Source of the DNA: Salinibacterium sp. ZJ450
GTDB taxonomy: Bacteria > Actinomycetota > Actinomycetes > Actinomycetales > Microbacteriaceae
Assembly: GCF_011751885.2 (NCBI RefSeq)
Contig: NZ_CP061771.1
Span: 1,798,001-1,862,000 of the forward strand
Direction of reading: 5' to 3'
DNA: 64,000 bases
Shown in pieces: positions 30,999-39,224 of the stretch. The stretch's first letter is position 1, and every line of letters begins with the position of its first letter. The position numbers and the translations under genes were made by a program. Under the pieces are notes generated by a model that was given only the letters and a program-made list of their open reading frames with translations, was not told where the DNA came from and did no database searches.

Positions 30999-31703
30999 AT
31001 GGCTCGCAGCTCTTCCGCCCCCAAGGAACCCGGTCGCATCAAGCAGATGTGGCAGGTCTTCCAGATGACCCGCCGCTATGACTCGTTGGCGATCTGGTTC
31101 ATGCTCGCCGCGTTCATCATCCCGGTGCTGATTGGTGTCGCGCTCGCGATCTGGCTGTCCGGCGACAACGTCGTCGGCATCATCCTGTACTCCATCACCG
31201 GTGTGCTCGCCGGTGTACTCGCGGTGCTGATCGTGCTCGGTCGTCGCGCGGAACGCGCCGCATACGGCCAGATCCAGGGTCAGCCCGGTGCGGTGGGTGC
31301 GGTGCTGAAGAGCTCGCTGCGACGCAGCTGGCAGGCCAGTGAGATGCCGATCAACGTGAGCCCGAAGACTCAGGATGCGGTCTACCGCGCCGTGGGCAAG
31401 GCGGGCATCGTGCTGATCGGCGAGGGCCCGAAGTCACGCACCAAGCGCATGCTCGAAGACGAGCGTCGCGGCATCGCGCGCATCGTGCCGAATGTGCCGA
31501 TCAACTTCCTGTACGTCGGTCCCGACGAGGATTCGACCCCGCTGCACCGTATCGCCCCGAGCCTCAACAAGTTCAAGAAGACGCTGAACAAGGCCGAGGT
31601 CATCGCCGTGAACAACCGGCTGAACTCGCTCGGCAAGGGCGGCACGCTGCCGATCCCGAAGGGCGTCGACCCGTTCAAGATGCGGGCGCCGCGTCCGCGC
31701 TAA
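30999..31703 (+). CDS. DUF4191 family membrane protein
   Basis: 234-aa protein of the actinobacterial DUF4191 family (Rv2219-type), function unknown. Basic N-terminus, two adjacent TM helices (about 35-55 and 62-85), then a soluble domain with QDAVYRAVGKAGIVLIGEGP, FLYVGPDEDSTPLHRIAP and LGKGGTLPIPKGVDPFKMRA. TATCCT (30986-30991) ends 7 nt before the ATG: leaderless. Conserved position before RDD and glnA genes. Confidence 0.92.
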   Translation: MARSSSAPKEPGRIKQMWQVFQMTRRYDSLAIWFMLAAFIIPVLIGVALAIWLSGDNVVGIILYSITGVLAGVLAVLIVLGRRAERAAYGQIQGQPGAVGAVLKSSLRRSWQASEMPINVSPKTQDAVYRAVGKAGIVLIGEGPKSRTKRMLEDERRGIARIVPNVPINFLYVGPDEDSTPLHRIAPSLNKFKKTLNKAEVIAVNNRLNSLGKGGTLPIPKGVDPFKMRAPRPR

Positions 31704-32123
31704 TCTCCCGCTAGGAGAGACAGTTCCGGGCCGCTGACCCAGCGATGTACCGAGCCGCGCCAAGCTGCCATCCCAAGCGACCGTGGCCCGGATATTCCTG
31801 CAGGCAGGCCTTGTCGACTGGCCACGGATCACCAGAGAAATTCCTCTCCGACAACGGCGATCGCATCCACGAAGCCCTGAGACATCACAGCTGCCGAAAC
31901 CGCGGCGCTCGGCCGAAACGGCGGCGCTCAGCACGCGTGGCGGCGGCGCTTCGCGTGAGCGCGCCGAAAACGGCCGAGCGCTCCCGCCGCGGCGGGAGCG
32001 CTCGGCCGTTTTGGCAGCGTTCGGTGAAGGAAGTCGCGCGGTGGTGCCGAGCGCGGCCCGCGCGCGGGCCACACGCGCAGTCGGCGCATCCCCGCGGGGC
32101 AAACCGACCTCGTCAGCGGTCTC
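31704..32123. other. 420-bp gene-free region with strong palindromes
   Basis: Separates convergent DUF4191 and RDD genes. No convincing gene in any frame. Holds a 46-bp perfect palindrome (31967-32012), two smaller ones (GGCCCGCGCGCGGGCC at 32055-32070, CCCCGCGGGG at 32090-32099), and several imperfect copies of GGCGCTCGGCCGAAA-type sequence between 31900 and 31970 that resemble one palindrome arm. Confidence 0.6.
31967..32012. terminator. 46-bp perfect palindrome, bidirectional terminator-like
   Basis: Two exact 23-bp arms with no spacer, starting AAAACGGCCGAGCGC and ending in TTTT, so each strand has a GC-rich stem followed by a T run. Sits between convergent genes. Confidence 0.8.
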
Positions 32124-32528
32124 CTAGACGCGCACCAGGACCGTACCGGCCGCCTTGTCGTGCAGACCGCGCTGGTCGGCGTCCCAGATCACCGCGGGAA
32201 TCACGAAGCAGATCAACAGGGTGCGCACGATGGGCCGCCATACGCCGAGGTAGCCGCCGGCGACCGGCACAACGCGCATCCGCATGATCAGGTGGCCGAT
32301 GCTGCCGTTGGTCAGCCACTGGAACAGGATCTGAGTGGCGGCGAAGATCGCGAGAGTCGCGAAAGGGTCATACGCGAAGAAGGCGACCGAGATCACCACA
32401 GCAATCGCCCAGTCGATAGCCAGGGCAGCCAGCCGGCGACCCAGACGCCCGACGGACCGAGGCCCTTCCTCAGGAAGCCCGAGTTTCTTGCCGGGCCAGT
32501 CGGATGAGGATGGGGCGGTATCAAACAC
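32124..32528 (-). CDS. RDD family membrane protein
   Basis: 134-aa RDD-family protein (Rv2219A-like position next to glnA); role unknown. RLGRRLAALAIDWAIAVVIS holds the Arg/Asp-Asp-type RDD signature in the first helix, then two further hydrophobic stretches (PFATLAIFAATQILFQWL and VWRPIVRTLLICFVIPAVI), and a terminal DQRGLHDKAAGTVLV typical of the family. GTG at 32528 has ATCCTA complement (TAGGAT) 7 nt upstream, so leaderless; the longer frame to 32792 crosses the glnA promoter and is rejected. Divergent from glnA with the GlnR box between. Confidence 0.88.
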   Translation of the reverse strand: MFDTAPSSSDWPGKKLGLPEEGPRSVGRLGRRLAALAIDWAIAVVISVAFFAYDPFATLAIFAATQILFQWLTNGSIGHLIMRMRVVPVAGGYLGVWRPIVRTLLICFVIPAVIWDADQRGLHDKAAGTVLVRV

Positions 32529-32555
32529 GACATCGATCCTATCCAGCCGACTCCC

Positions 32556-32593
32556 GTAACATGGCCGAAACAATGGCGTCACTGCGGCGAAAT
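32556..32593 (+). promoter_or_regulatory. GlnR-type operator upstream of glnA
   Basis: GTAAC-N6-GAAAC-N6-GTCAC-N6-GAAAT: two complete a-b half-site pairs with the exact 6-nt spacing of the GlnR consensus (gTnAC-n6-GaAAC) described in Streptomyces. Lies 100 nt before the glnA ATG and 28 nt from the divergent RDD start. Confidence 0.88.
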
Positions 32594-32693
32594 GCCGCGA
32601 CCGTACCCTCAGACAGGGTCGGAGCTGAGTCCGTGAGGATCCCGCTTCCGCTCGCCCATTCCGCTCAAGTACCAAACTCAGGAGACCATTCGC

Positions 32694-34118
32694 ATGTTCA
32701 GTGATTCTTCCGAGGTGCTCTCGTTCATCAAGGACACGGATGTCAAGTTCCTCGACATCCGCTTCACGGACCTGCCCGGGGTTCAGCAGCACTTCAACAT
32801 CCCTGCCTCCACCGTTGACGAGGAGTTCTTCTCAGTCGGTCAGCTGTTCGATGGTTCCTCCATTCGCGGCTTCGCATCGATTCACGAATCGGACATGCAG
32901 CTCATCCCCGACGTGAGCACCGCGTACGTCGACCCGTTCCGCACCGAGCGCACGCTCATCATGGTGTTCGACATCTATAACCCGCGGAACGGCGAGATCT
33001 ACGCCCGTGACCCGCGTCAGGTGGCCAGGAAGGCCGAGAAGTACCTCGCCTCCACCGGCATCGCCGACACCGCGTTCTTCGCCCCGGAGGCGGAGTTCTA
33101 CATCTTCGACGACGTGCGGTACGAGATCAAGCAGAACTCCAGCTTCTACAGCGTCGACTCCTCGGAGGGCGCGTGGAACTCCGGCAAGGAAGAGCCCGGC
33201 GGCAACCTCGCAAACAAGACGCCGTTCAAGGGCGGATACTTCCCGGTCAGCCCGGTCGACCAGCACGCCGACCTGCGCGACGACATCGTGCTGAAGCTCG
33301 TCGACGCCGGCCTCGAGGTCGAGCGCAGCCACCACGAAGTCGGCACCGCCGGCCAGGGCGAGATCAACTACAAGTTCGACACCATGGTGCACGCCGCCGA
33401 CGACATCCTGAAGTTCAAGTACATCGTCAAGAACACCGCGGCCGAGTGGGGCAAGACTGCCACGTTCATGCCGAAGCCGCTGTTCGGCGACAACGGATCG
33501 GGCATGCACACGCACCAGTCGCTGTGGAGCGACGGCAAGCCGTTGTTCTACGACGAGGCCGGCTATGGCGGCCTCTCCGACCTGGCTCGCTGGTACATCG
33601 GTGGACTGCTCAAGCACGCCCCGGCGGTGCTCGCCTTCACCAACCCCAGCATCAACAGCTTCCGTCGTCTGGTGCCCGGCTTCGAGGCTCCGGTGAACCT
33701 GGTCTACTCGGCCGGCAACCGTTCCGCCGCGATCCGCATCCCGATCACTGGCACCAACCCGAAGGCCAAGCGCATCGAGTTCCGCGTGCCTGACGCCGCC
33801 AGCAACCCGTACTTCGCGTTCGCGTCGCAGCTGATGGCCGGCCTCGACGGCATCAAGAACAAGATTGAGCCGCACGAGCCGGTCGACAAGGACCTCTACG
33901 AGCTGCCGCCCGAGGAAGCCAAGAACATCCCACAGCTGCCGGGCTCGCTCGGCGAGGCGCTGGACGCGCTGGAAGCCGACCACGAGTTCCTCCTTGCCGG
34001 CGGCGTCTTCACGCAGGACCTCATCGACACCTGGATCGCCTACAAGCGCGAGCACGAGCTGCTGCCGATGGCGCAGCGTCCGCACCCGTTCGAGTACGAG
34101 CTGTACTACGGCGTGTAA
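32694..34118 (+). CDS. glnA: Glutamine synthetase type I (adenylylatable)
   Basis: 474-aa dodecameric GS-I-beta: glutamate + NH3 + ATP to glutamine. Motifs: [33 protein letters not shown] (metal Glu), [45 protein letters not shown]. The adenylylation Tyr is in [12 protein letters not shown], so it is a substrate of GlnE, encoded at 39.2 kb. RBS AGGAG 8 nt before the ATG. Transcription is probably controlled by GlnR through the box at 32556-32593. Followed by a strong terminator. Confidence 0.97.
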   Translation: MFSDSSEVLSFIKDTDVKFLDIRFTDLPGVQQHFNIPASTVDEEFFSVGQLFDGSSIRGFASIHESDMQLIPDVSTAYVDPFRTERTLIMVFDIYNPRNGEIYARDPRQVARKAEKYLASTGIADTAFFAPEAEFYIFDDVRYEIKQNSSFYSVDSSEGAWNSGKEEPGGNLANKTPFKGGYFPVSPVDQHADLRDDIVLKLVDAGLEVERSHHEVGTAGQGEINYKFDTMVHAADDILKFKYIVKNTAAEWGKTATFMPKPLFGDNGSGMHTHQSLWSDGKPLFYDEAGYGGLSDLARWYIGGLLKHAPAVLAFTNPSINSFRRLVPGFEAPVNLVYSAGNRSAAIRIPITGTNPKAKRIEFRVPDAASNPYFAFASQLMAGLDGIKNKIEPHEPVDKDLYELPPEEAKNIPQLPGSLGEALDALEADHEFLLAGGVFTQDLIDTWIAYKREHELLPMAQRPHPFEYELYYGV

Positions 34119-34133
34119 ACACCCCCGCGCGAC

Positions 34134-34177
34134 AGTCCGCGCGAGTGACCGGTGACGGTTGCTCGCGCGGACTTTTT
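34134..34177 (+). terminator. Rho-independent terminator after glnA
   Basis: 12-bp perfect stem (34134-34145 with 34162-34173, AGTCCGCGCGAG), 16-nt loop, followed by a run of T to 34177. Confidence 0.9.
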
Positions 34178-34269
34178 CGTGTGCGGAGGTTGGTCTGCGT
34201 CGGATCAACCAGCTAGAGTGAAAGCAATTCATTCCGAGGTGCTACCGGAATCCCGGACTGAATGACAAA

Positions 34270-34314
34270 GGCTCCACTCCGCGGTGCAACCCGAATGCAC
34301 CGAGGAGTGGAGCC
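34270..34314 (-). terminator. Composite hairpin, terminator for the ugd operon
   Basis: Outer stem 34270-34280 / 34304-34314 (GGCTCCACTCC) plus inner stem 34283-34288 / 34296-34301 (GGTGCA), separated by a 2-nt bulge on each side. On the minus strand it is followed by TTTGTCATT, a weak U tail, so it likely ends the GT2-GH26-ugd message. Confidence 0.7.
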
Positions 34315-34448
34315 GACCCTGTCACGCGCCCCTGGGGAGTCCTACCGGAAGCTCGGAGCGGCAACTCCTTTGAGAGTAGCCATCCCGCTGCATCCTCGAT
34401 ATAGCCTCAGATTTATCGCGTGCCCCCAGTTAGTGGGGGTTGTCCGAA

Positions 34449-35849
34449 TCAGACCAGGACGGCCTGACGGCTGCTGGCCCGGTCGCTGTCGGGCTGCGTC
34501 GACCGGCCGAGCGTGCGCACCGTCCAGCCGCTTGCCCGCCACGCGGCGGCATCGAGGCAGTTGCGGGCGTCGATTACCTGCGGCGTGTTCACCTGGGTGG
34601 CGAGCTGCGCCGGGTCCGCGTCCACGAACTCTGCCCACTCGGTGAGCACCAGCAGCGCGTCCGCGCCGGCCGCGGCATCGGCGAGCGAGTCGGCGTAGCT
34701 CAGGGTCGGGAAGTTGCGGCGGGCGGTTTGGCCGGCCTGCGGGTCGTAGACCACAACCTGGGCGCCGCGCAGGTGGAGTGCTGCAGCCACGTTCAGCGCC
34801 GGAGAGTCGCGCACGTCGTCGGTGTGCGGCTTGAACGCTGCCCCGAGCACGCCGATCCGCCGGTTCAGCACAGACCCGCCGACCGCCTCGAGCGTGAGGT
34901 TGATCACCCGCTGGCGCTGAGCCATGTTGATCTCGTCCACCTGCTGAAGCAGGGCGGATGCCTGGTAGGCGCCAAGCTCGCGGGAGCGGTGCATCAGGGC
35001 GCGGATGTCCTTCGGCAGGCAACCGCCGCCGAATCCGAGCCCGGCGTTCAGGAACTGACGGCCGATCCGGACGTCATGTCCGAGCGCGTCGGCGAGGGTC
35101 GTGACGTCCGCGCCGGCAACCTCGCAGATCTCGGCGATCGAGTTGATGAACGAGATCTTCGTGGCGAGGAACGCGTTGGCGCTCACCTTGACCAGCTCGG
35201 CCGTCGGCAGGTCGCAGACGATCACCGGGATGCCGGTCGCGATCGGCTGTGCGTACACGGTGCGCATCAGCCGCTCGGCCTTCTCCGAGGTGCCCCCGAG
35301 CACGATGCGGTCGGGGGTAAGCGTGTCCTCCACCGCCTTGCCCTCACGGAGGAACTCGGGGTTCCATACCAGCTCGGCGTCGATTCCGGCCGGCACCAGG
35401 TCGGCGATGATGGACCGCAGTCGAGCCGCGGTTCCCACCGGCACGGTCGACTTGCCGACGATGAGTGCGTCGTGGGTGAGGTTCTTCGCCACCTGGGCGG
35501 TGGCCGCCTCCACGTAGCTGAGGTCGGCGGCGTGGCTGCCGCGCTGCTGCGGCGTGCCGACGCAGATGAAGTGCACGTCAGAGAACGCGGTGGCCTCGGC
35601 GATGTCCGTGGTGAACCGCAACGCGCCGCTGGAGACGTGCTTCAGGATGAGCTCGGGCAGCCCGGGCTCGTAGAAGGGCACCTCTCCCCTGCTCAGCGCT
35701 TCGACCTTGCGCTCGTCGGAGTCGACGCCGACGACTTCGAAGCCCATCTCGGCCATGGCGGCCGCGTGCGTCGCGCCCAGGTATCCGGTGCCGATCACGC
35801 TGATGCGTGGGGCCGCGGCCGGGCGTTCTGACGATTCGATGTCCTGCAT
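34449..35849 (-). CDS. ugd: UDP-glucose 6-dehydrogenase
   Basis: 466-aa NAD-dependent nucleotide-sugar dehydrogenase: UDP-glucose to UDP-glucuronate. Seen: Rossmann ISVIGTGYLGATHAAAMAEMG, PFYEPGLPELI, CVGTPQ, GKSTVPVGTA, EFLREGKAVED, and the catalytic Cys in FGGGCLPKDIRAL; C-terminal domain with LGAAFKPHTDDVRDSPAL. The sugar specificity (UDP-Glc rather than GDP-Man) is inferred from the HasA-like synthase upstream. Start ATG 35849 chosen for the AGGAGG about 5 nt upstream; longer frame to 35906 overlaps the previous gene. Last gene of the operon. Confidence 0.9.
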   Translation of the reverse strand: MQDIESSERPAAAPRISVIGTGYLGATHAAAMAEMGFEVVGVDSDERKVEALSRGEVPFYEPGLPELILKHVSSGALRFTTDIAEATAFSDVHFICVGTPQQRGSHAADLSYVEAATAQVAKNLTHDALIVGKSTVPVGTAARLRSIIADLVPAGIDAELVWNPEFLREGKAVEDTLTPDRIVLGGTSEKAERLMRTVYAQPIATGIPVIVCDLPTAELVKVSANAFLATKISFINSIAEICEVAGADVTTLADALGHDVRIGRQFLNAGLGFGGGCLPKDIRALMHRSRELGAYQASALLQQVDEINMAQRQRVINLTLEAVGGSVLNRRIGVLGAAFKPHTDDVRDSPALNVAAALHLRGAQVVVYDPQAGQTARRNFPTLSYADSLADAAAGADALLVLTEWAEFVDADPAQLATQVNTPQVIDARNCLDAAAWRASGWTVRTLGRSTQPDSDRASSRQAVLV

Positions 35850-35886
35850 GATGGCCTCCTGGTGTGAGTCGGTGGTGCTGTTCTTG

Positions 35887-37338
35887 CTAGTGCGTGGCAT
35901 AGCCACTCCCCTCGGCGGTGATTCCGGCGATGAAGGCCTCGAGCGAGTCTGGTCGAGACGTCACCCGCCAGTCGTTGGTCAGCCGCTCGCCTTCGACGTA
36001 CGTCGTCACGGCAAGGTTGAACCAGCCGAACCCGATGATGTCGTCGTTCTCCGGCCTCGCGAGCGACTCGAAGAAGCTGGTGATCCATTTCGGCTTGTAC
36101 CCGCCGACTTCGGATGCGCCGACCTCCGCAAGCAGGATCGGTTTGTCGGCGACCTGCCGGACCGCCGCGAGGCTGGCGCCGAACGTGTAGTCGAACGTCG
36201 GTTTGAAGTCGCTCTTGTACGCCGGGCGCAGGTAACCGGAGAGTCCGATCCAGTCGACGTACTCGTCTCCGGGGTACAGGCTCGCCAGGTACTCGGGCGT
36301 CTTGTGGCTGGCCGGCACGTTGTCGACGCGGTTCGGCGCCCAGATCCAGATGACCAGGTCGTTCGCGCCCTCGGCCTCGAAGATGTCGTGCACGTGCTTC
36401 CACACCTTGGCGTAGTCGCCGGGGCGGTTGCCGTTGATCGGGTTGCCCTTGCTATCCATCTCGGACCAGGGGTACCAGACGCCGTTCATCTCATGGTTCA
36501 GGCGGATGCCGAGCGGCAGTCCGGTGGCCACGACATCGCGGGCGTACTGGTGCAGGTACTCGTCGAACGCCCCATCGAGAATGCGGGGCAGCGAGTACTC
36601 CGGCGCGTTGACCTCGTCGTTCTTGGCCGCGATCGGCCGGGATTCCCAGGTCAGGACCGGCAGACGGTCGGTCTCCCAGGACCGCTGCACGGCGTTGGCC
36701 CGGAAGTTCTCGTCCCAGCCGCCGAAGTATCCGACGAAACCAGGGTTCACTCCGATTCGCGACGCGGTGTCATCGAAGGTGGCCCAGTTGAAGGGGGCCT
36801 GCTCGGTGTACATGCCGAAGTACTTCGACGACGGATTGAGCAGCTGGTCGATCGCCGGGGCGGTGATCGGTTCCGCGACAGGGGTGGCGCGGGGCTCTTC
36901 GCGGTTGACGGTCGCGCTGGCCTGTTTGGCCGGCGCCACGCTCTTCGCGGACCCTGATCCGCGAGAGCTGCCAGAGTTGCCAGCGCCGGAGGCCTTCGCC
37001 GCGGCGATCGCCTCGAGCTGGCCCTCGGCCGACCACAGGCTCTGCTGCAGGGTGTCCCGTTCCGTGCTGAGTGACGCGAGCCCGGATTCGGACTGGTTCA
37101 GCTGGTGTTTCAGGGCGACAACCTGGTCGAGCAGCTTGCCGCGTTCCTCGATCAGTTCGTCTTCGCGCGTCGGCTCGTCGATGGCCGCGCCGATCGCCTG
37201 CTGCACCGGGCTGGATGGCGAAGACCACACCACCGCGCTGATCGCAATCAGCGTGAGGGCGATGGCTCCCGCGGCGACGGCGGTCCACCGTGCTCGTGTG
37301 GTGGTGCCGGCCCACCAGGACTGTGTTGCGTTAGACAA
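35887..37338 (-). CDS. Membrane-anchored glycoside hydrolase family 26 protein
   Basis: 483 aa. An N-terminal TM anchor (about 19-38), a coiled coil (about 57-115), a Gly/Ser/Ala linker, then a GH26-like barrel from about 165. Catalytic acid/base E283 in RLNHEMNGVWYPW and nucleophile E405 in ILLAEVGASE occur at the usual GH26 positions; WIWAPN and GFGWFNLAV complete the barrel. GH26 enzymes are mostly beta-mannanases, with other specificities known; here it may trim or release the polymer made by the GT2. TTG start overlaps the GT2 stop by 8 bp (37331-37338), so translation is coupled. Topology puts the barrel outside. Confidence 0.87.
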   Translation of the reverse strand: MSNATQSWWAGTTTRARWTAVAAGAIALTLIAISAVVWSSPSSPVQQAIGAAIDEPTREDELIEERGKLLDQVVALKHQLNQSESGLASLSTERDTLQQSLWSAEGQLEAIAAAKASGAGNSGSSRGSGSAKSVAPAKQASATVNREEPRATPVAEPITAPAIDQLLNPSSKYFGMYTEQAPFNWATFDDTASRIGVNPGFVGYFGGWDENFRANAVQRSWETDRLPVLTWESRPIAAKNDEVNAPEYSLPRILDGAFDEYLHQYARDVVATGLPLGIRLNHEMNGVWYPWSEMDSKGNPINGNRPGDYAKVWKHVHDIFEAEGANDLVIWIWAPNRVDNVPASHKTPEYLASLYPGDEYVDWIGLSGYLRPAYKSDFKPTFDYTFGASLAAVRQVADKPILLAEVGASEVGGYKPKWITSFFESLARPENDDIIGFGWFNLAVTTYVEGERLTNDWRVTSRPDSLEAFIAGITAEGSGYATH

Positions 37339-38815
37339 TGAGAATCGCCTCCAGGGTAAAGATTCCGAAACCGATCAGGTACGGGATGGCAGCTTTGGGG
37401 TTCAACTTGCGCCGCGGCTTCTTGCGCGGTGCCGTTGAGGTGCGGGTTGATGCGCGCTTGGGTGACACGGCCGTCATCCCCGGCCCGTGTGGCGTGCTCG
37501 CGGCTCCCGCCATGACCAGCTCTGGCTGGCCTTCGCGTTCGCGGGCCTCGATCTCGTCGTTCTCGGCGCCACCGGCATAGGCGCCGGCCCGCGTGCCCCA
37601 GCCACTGGCGTGGGCCATGCGGAAGAAGCCGATCAGCCGGATGGGCATCAGGAAGATGGTCGACACGATGATGAACACCGGCAGGCGCAGGAAGTCGCTG
37701 GGCTTCTCGGCGAGGTGGCGCATCTGTCGGATCGCCATGCTGAGCACGGAGGAGACCACCATCAGTGCAAGCACCCAGAATAGGCCGGCGCGCACGCCGT
37801 ACTCCTCGAGGAAGACCTCGTAGAAGTTGTAGCCCTGACCGGTCGCGGCCCGGTAGATCCAGCCGCCGAGCACGCCGGCGAGCAGGAACGGCAGGATGAT
37901 GTCCATCACGTAGAACAGCGCAAGCACCGGGGCGTGCCCGAGCATCCACGGCAGCATCCGCAGCGTGTTGTACTGGCTGCCACGCGCCCACCGCAGCTGC
38001 TGCTTGAACAGCTTCTTGATCTCCAGCGGGGCGTCGGTGAAGACCAGGCTGGTGTGCTGGTACACCGTGCGGTAGCCCTCCTTGAGGGTGAGGTTCGTGA
38101 GCGTGCGGTCATCCGAGACCTCGAGGAACACGCCGAGGAACTTCTCGTGCATGAACTTGTCCATGACGCGCATCAGGATGTTGCGGCGGAACGCGATCGT
38201 GCGCCCCGGCAGGCAGCCGATCTGGCCGAGCACGCTCTGCGCCGGCATCGAGTACAGCGCACGGGAGTTCTCGAGCCAGTCCATCCAGCGGGTGAGCCAG
38301 CTGCGCTCCGGCTCGAGGATCCGCTGGCGCGTGGTGACGCCGCCGACGGACTCGTCGGCGAACGGCTTGAGCAGCTCGCTCAGCGCTCCGGGGGTCCAGA
38401 CGGTGTCGGAGTCGACGAGCACGGTGATGTCGCCGCGCGACATCTCTGTTCCGATCTTGACCGCGTTGCGCTTGCCAGGGATCGGGGTGTGCGTCCACCG
38501 CACCAGCGGGGCGAACTCCTCGCAGACCTCCACCAGGGCGGGGTTCTCGGCGCCGTTGATGACGACGATGATCTCGTCGGGGCGCTGCTCGACCATCCGG
38601 CCGATCACATCGCGGAACAGTTCCAGCGGCTCATCGACGACGGGAACCACGACGCTGGTGGTGCCGTGGTAGGCCCCGGTGAACGCCCGGTAGCGGCGCG
38701 AGAGCACCACTTTGAGAATCCAGAGGCCCCAGATGAGGGCCGAGTACACGGCGAACATGTACAGCTCGGCGTGACCCTCGAGCATGTGCCTGAGTTGCAG
38801 CAGAAAGATAAACAA
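37331..38815 (-). CDS. Processive family 2 glycosyltransferase, hyaluronan-synthase-like
   Basis: 494-aa membrane GT2. One or two N-terminal helices, then the catalytic domain: SVVVPVVDEP, PGKRNAVKIG (113-122), VDSDT (D135/D137), VSDDRTLTN (D235-D236), and QQLRW (Q272xxRW276), the processive-synthase set; FLGVFLEVSDDR and FKQQLRW order resembles class I hyaluronan synthases (HasA/NodC). About four C-terminal helices follow, then an unusual Arg/Lys/Pro-rich cytosolic tail and a last hydrophobic helix at the C-terminus. TTG start with AAAAGG 8 nt upstream; ATG at 38785 is the alternative. First gene of GT2-GH26-ugd; ugd supplies UDP-glucuronate. Confidence 0.87.
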   Translation of the reverse strand: MFIFLLQLRHMLEGHAELYMFAVYSALIWGLWILKVVLSRRYRAFTGAYHGTTSVVVPVVDEPLELFRDVIGRMVEQRPDEIIVVINGAENPALVEVCEEFAPLVRWTHTPIPGKRNAVKIGTEMSRGDITVLVDSDTVWTPGALSELLKPFADESVGGVTTRQRILEPERSWLTRWMDWLENSRALYSMPAQSVLGQIGCLPGRTIAFRRNILMRVMDKFMHEKFLGVFLEVSDDRTLTNLTLKEGYRTVYQHTSLVFTDAPLEIKKLFKQQLRWARGSQYNTLRMLPWMLGHAPVLALFYVMDIILPFLLAGVLGGWIYRAATGQGYNFYEVFLEEYGVRAGLFWVLALMVVSSVLSMAIRQMRHLAEKPSDFLRLPVFIIVSTIFLMPIRLIGFFRMAHASGWGTRAGAYAGGAENDEIEAREREGQPELVMAGAASTPHGPGMTAVSPKRASTRTSTAPRKKPRRKLNPKAAIPYLIGFGIFTLEAILIV

Positions 38816-39224
38816 CGCCGGACCCTTTTCGCTTCAGTGTGGTTGAGAGGTGTTCCGCGGCACTGGGGAACGACGTGAGACTCGAGGAGCTCGCCTTGAT
38901 TCAAACGGGCGCACGGTCACCTCGCAAATCGCTTGAAACCGGGTTCTGACGGCCAAAATGGGCTCGTAGTCCCCCATTCGAGGGACGCGTTAGTCGTGTC
39001 CCAATTTTCGAGGACATCTCGGATGTTGCGGTCCCCAGAATCGGCGGAAACTCAACGAATTCCGCTGTACCCCTCAAACGGGGGTAAGGCGCTCACAACC
39101 GGTCCCGCTCTGCCGCGCCGCGGGCAATCGGGGTACAAGCATCCGGGCCCAGCACATGACGAAAATTTAATCTTGCCGTAACCTTCGGGTCACCGTTCGC
39201 GAGCGGAACGAGCGACTTGGGCGG
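38816..39224. other. 409-bp upstream region of the polysaccharide operon
   Basis: Between the GT2 start and the glnE stop; no gene. Contains CGAGG-type direct repeats (near 38982 and 39020), GGGAC-N11-GTCCC within them, a small hairpin TACCCC/GGGGTA (near 39070-39088), and an AT-rich stretch around 39161-39175. The promoter of the operon must lie here; I cannot pick a -10 with confidence. Confidence 0.5.

Larger units (their letters stand above)
34119..34448. other. Intergenic region between convergent glnA and ugd
   Basis: Holds the glnA terminator, a long composite hairpin (34270-34314) probably ending the polysaccharide operon, and a small hairpin at 34423-34439 (CCCCCA, 5-nt loop, TGGGGG). 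A CTACCGGAA direct repeat occurs twice (near 34243 and 34341). No gene seen; the frame at 34262-34645 overlaps ugd and is a shadow. Confidence 0.6.

Noticed and set aside
31434-32127. Open frames on both strands around the 46-bp palindrome
   Set aside because: Low-complexity GC-rich frames without family resemblance; they overlap DUF4191 and the palindromes.
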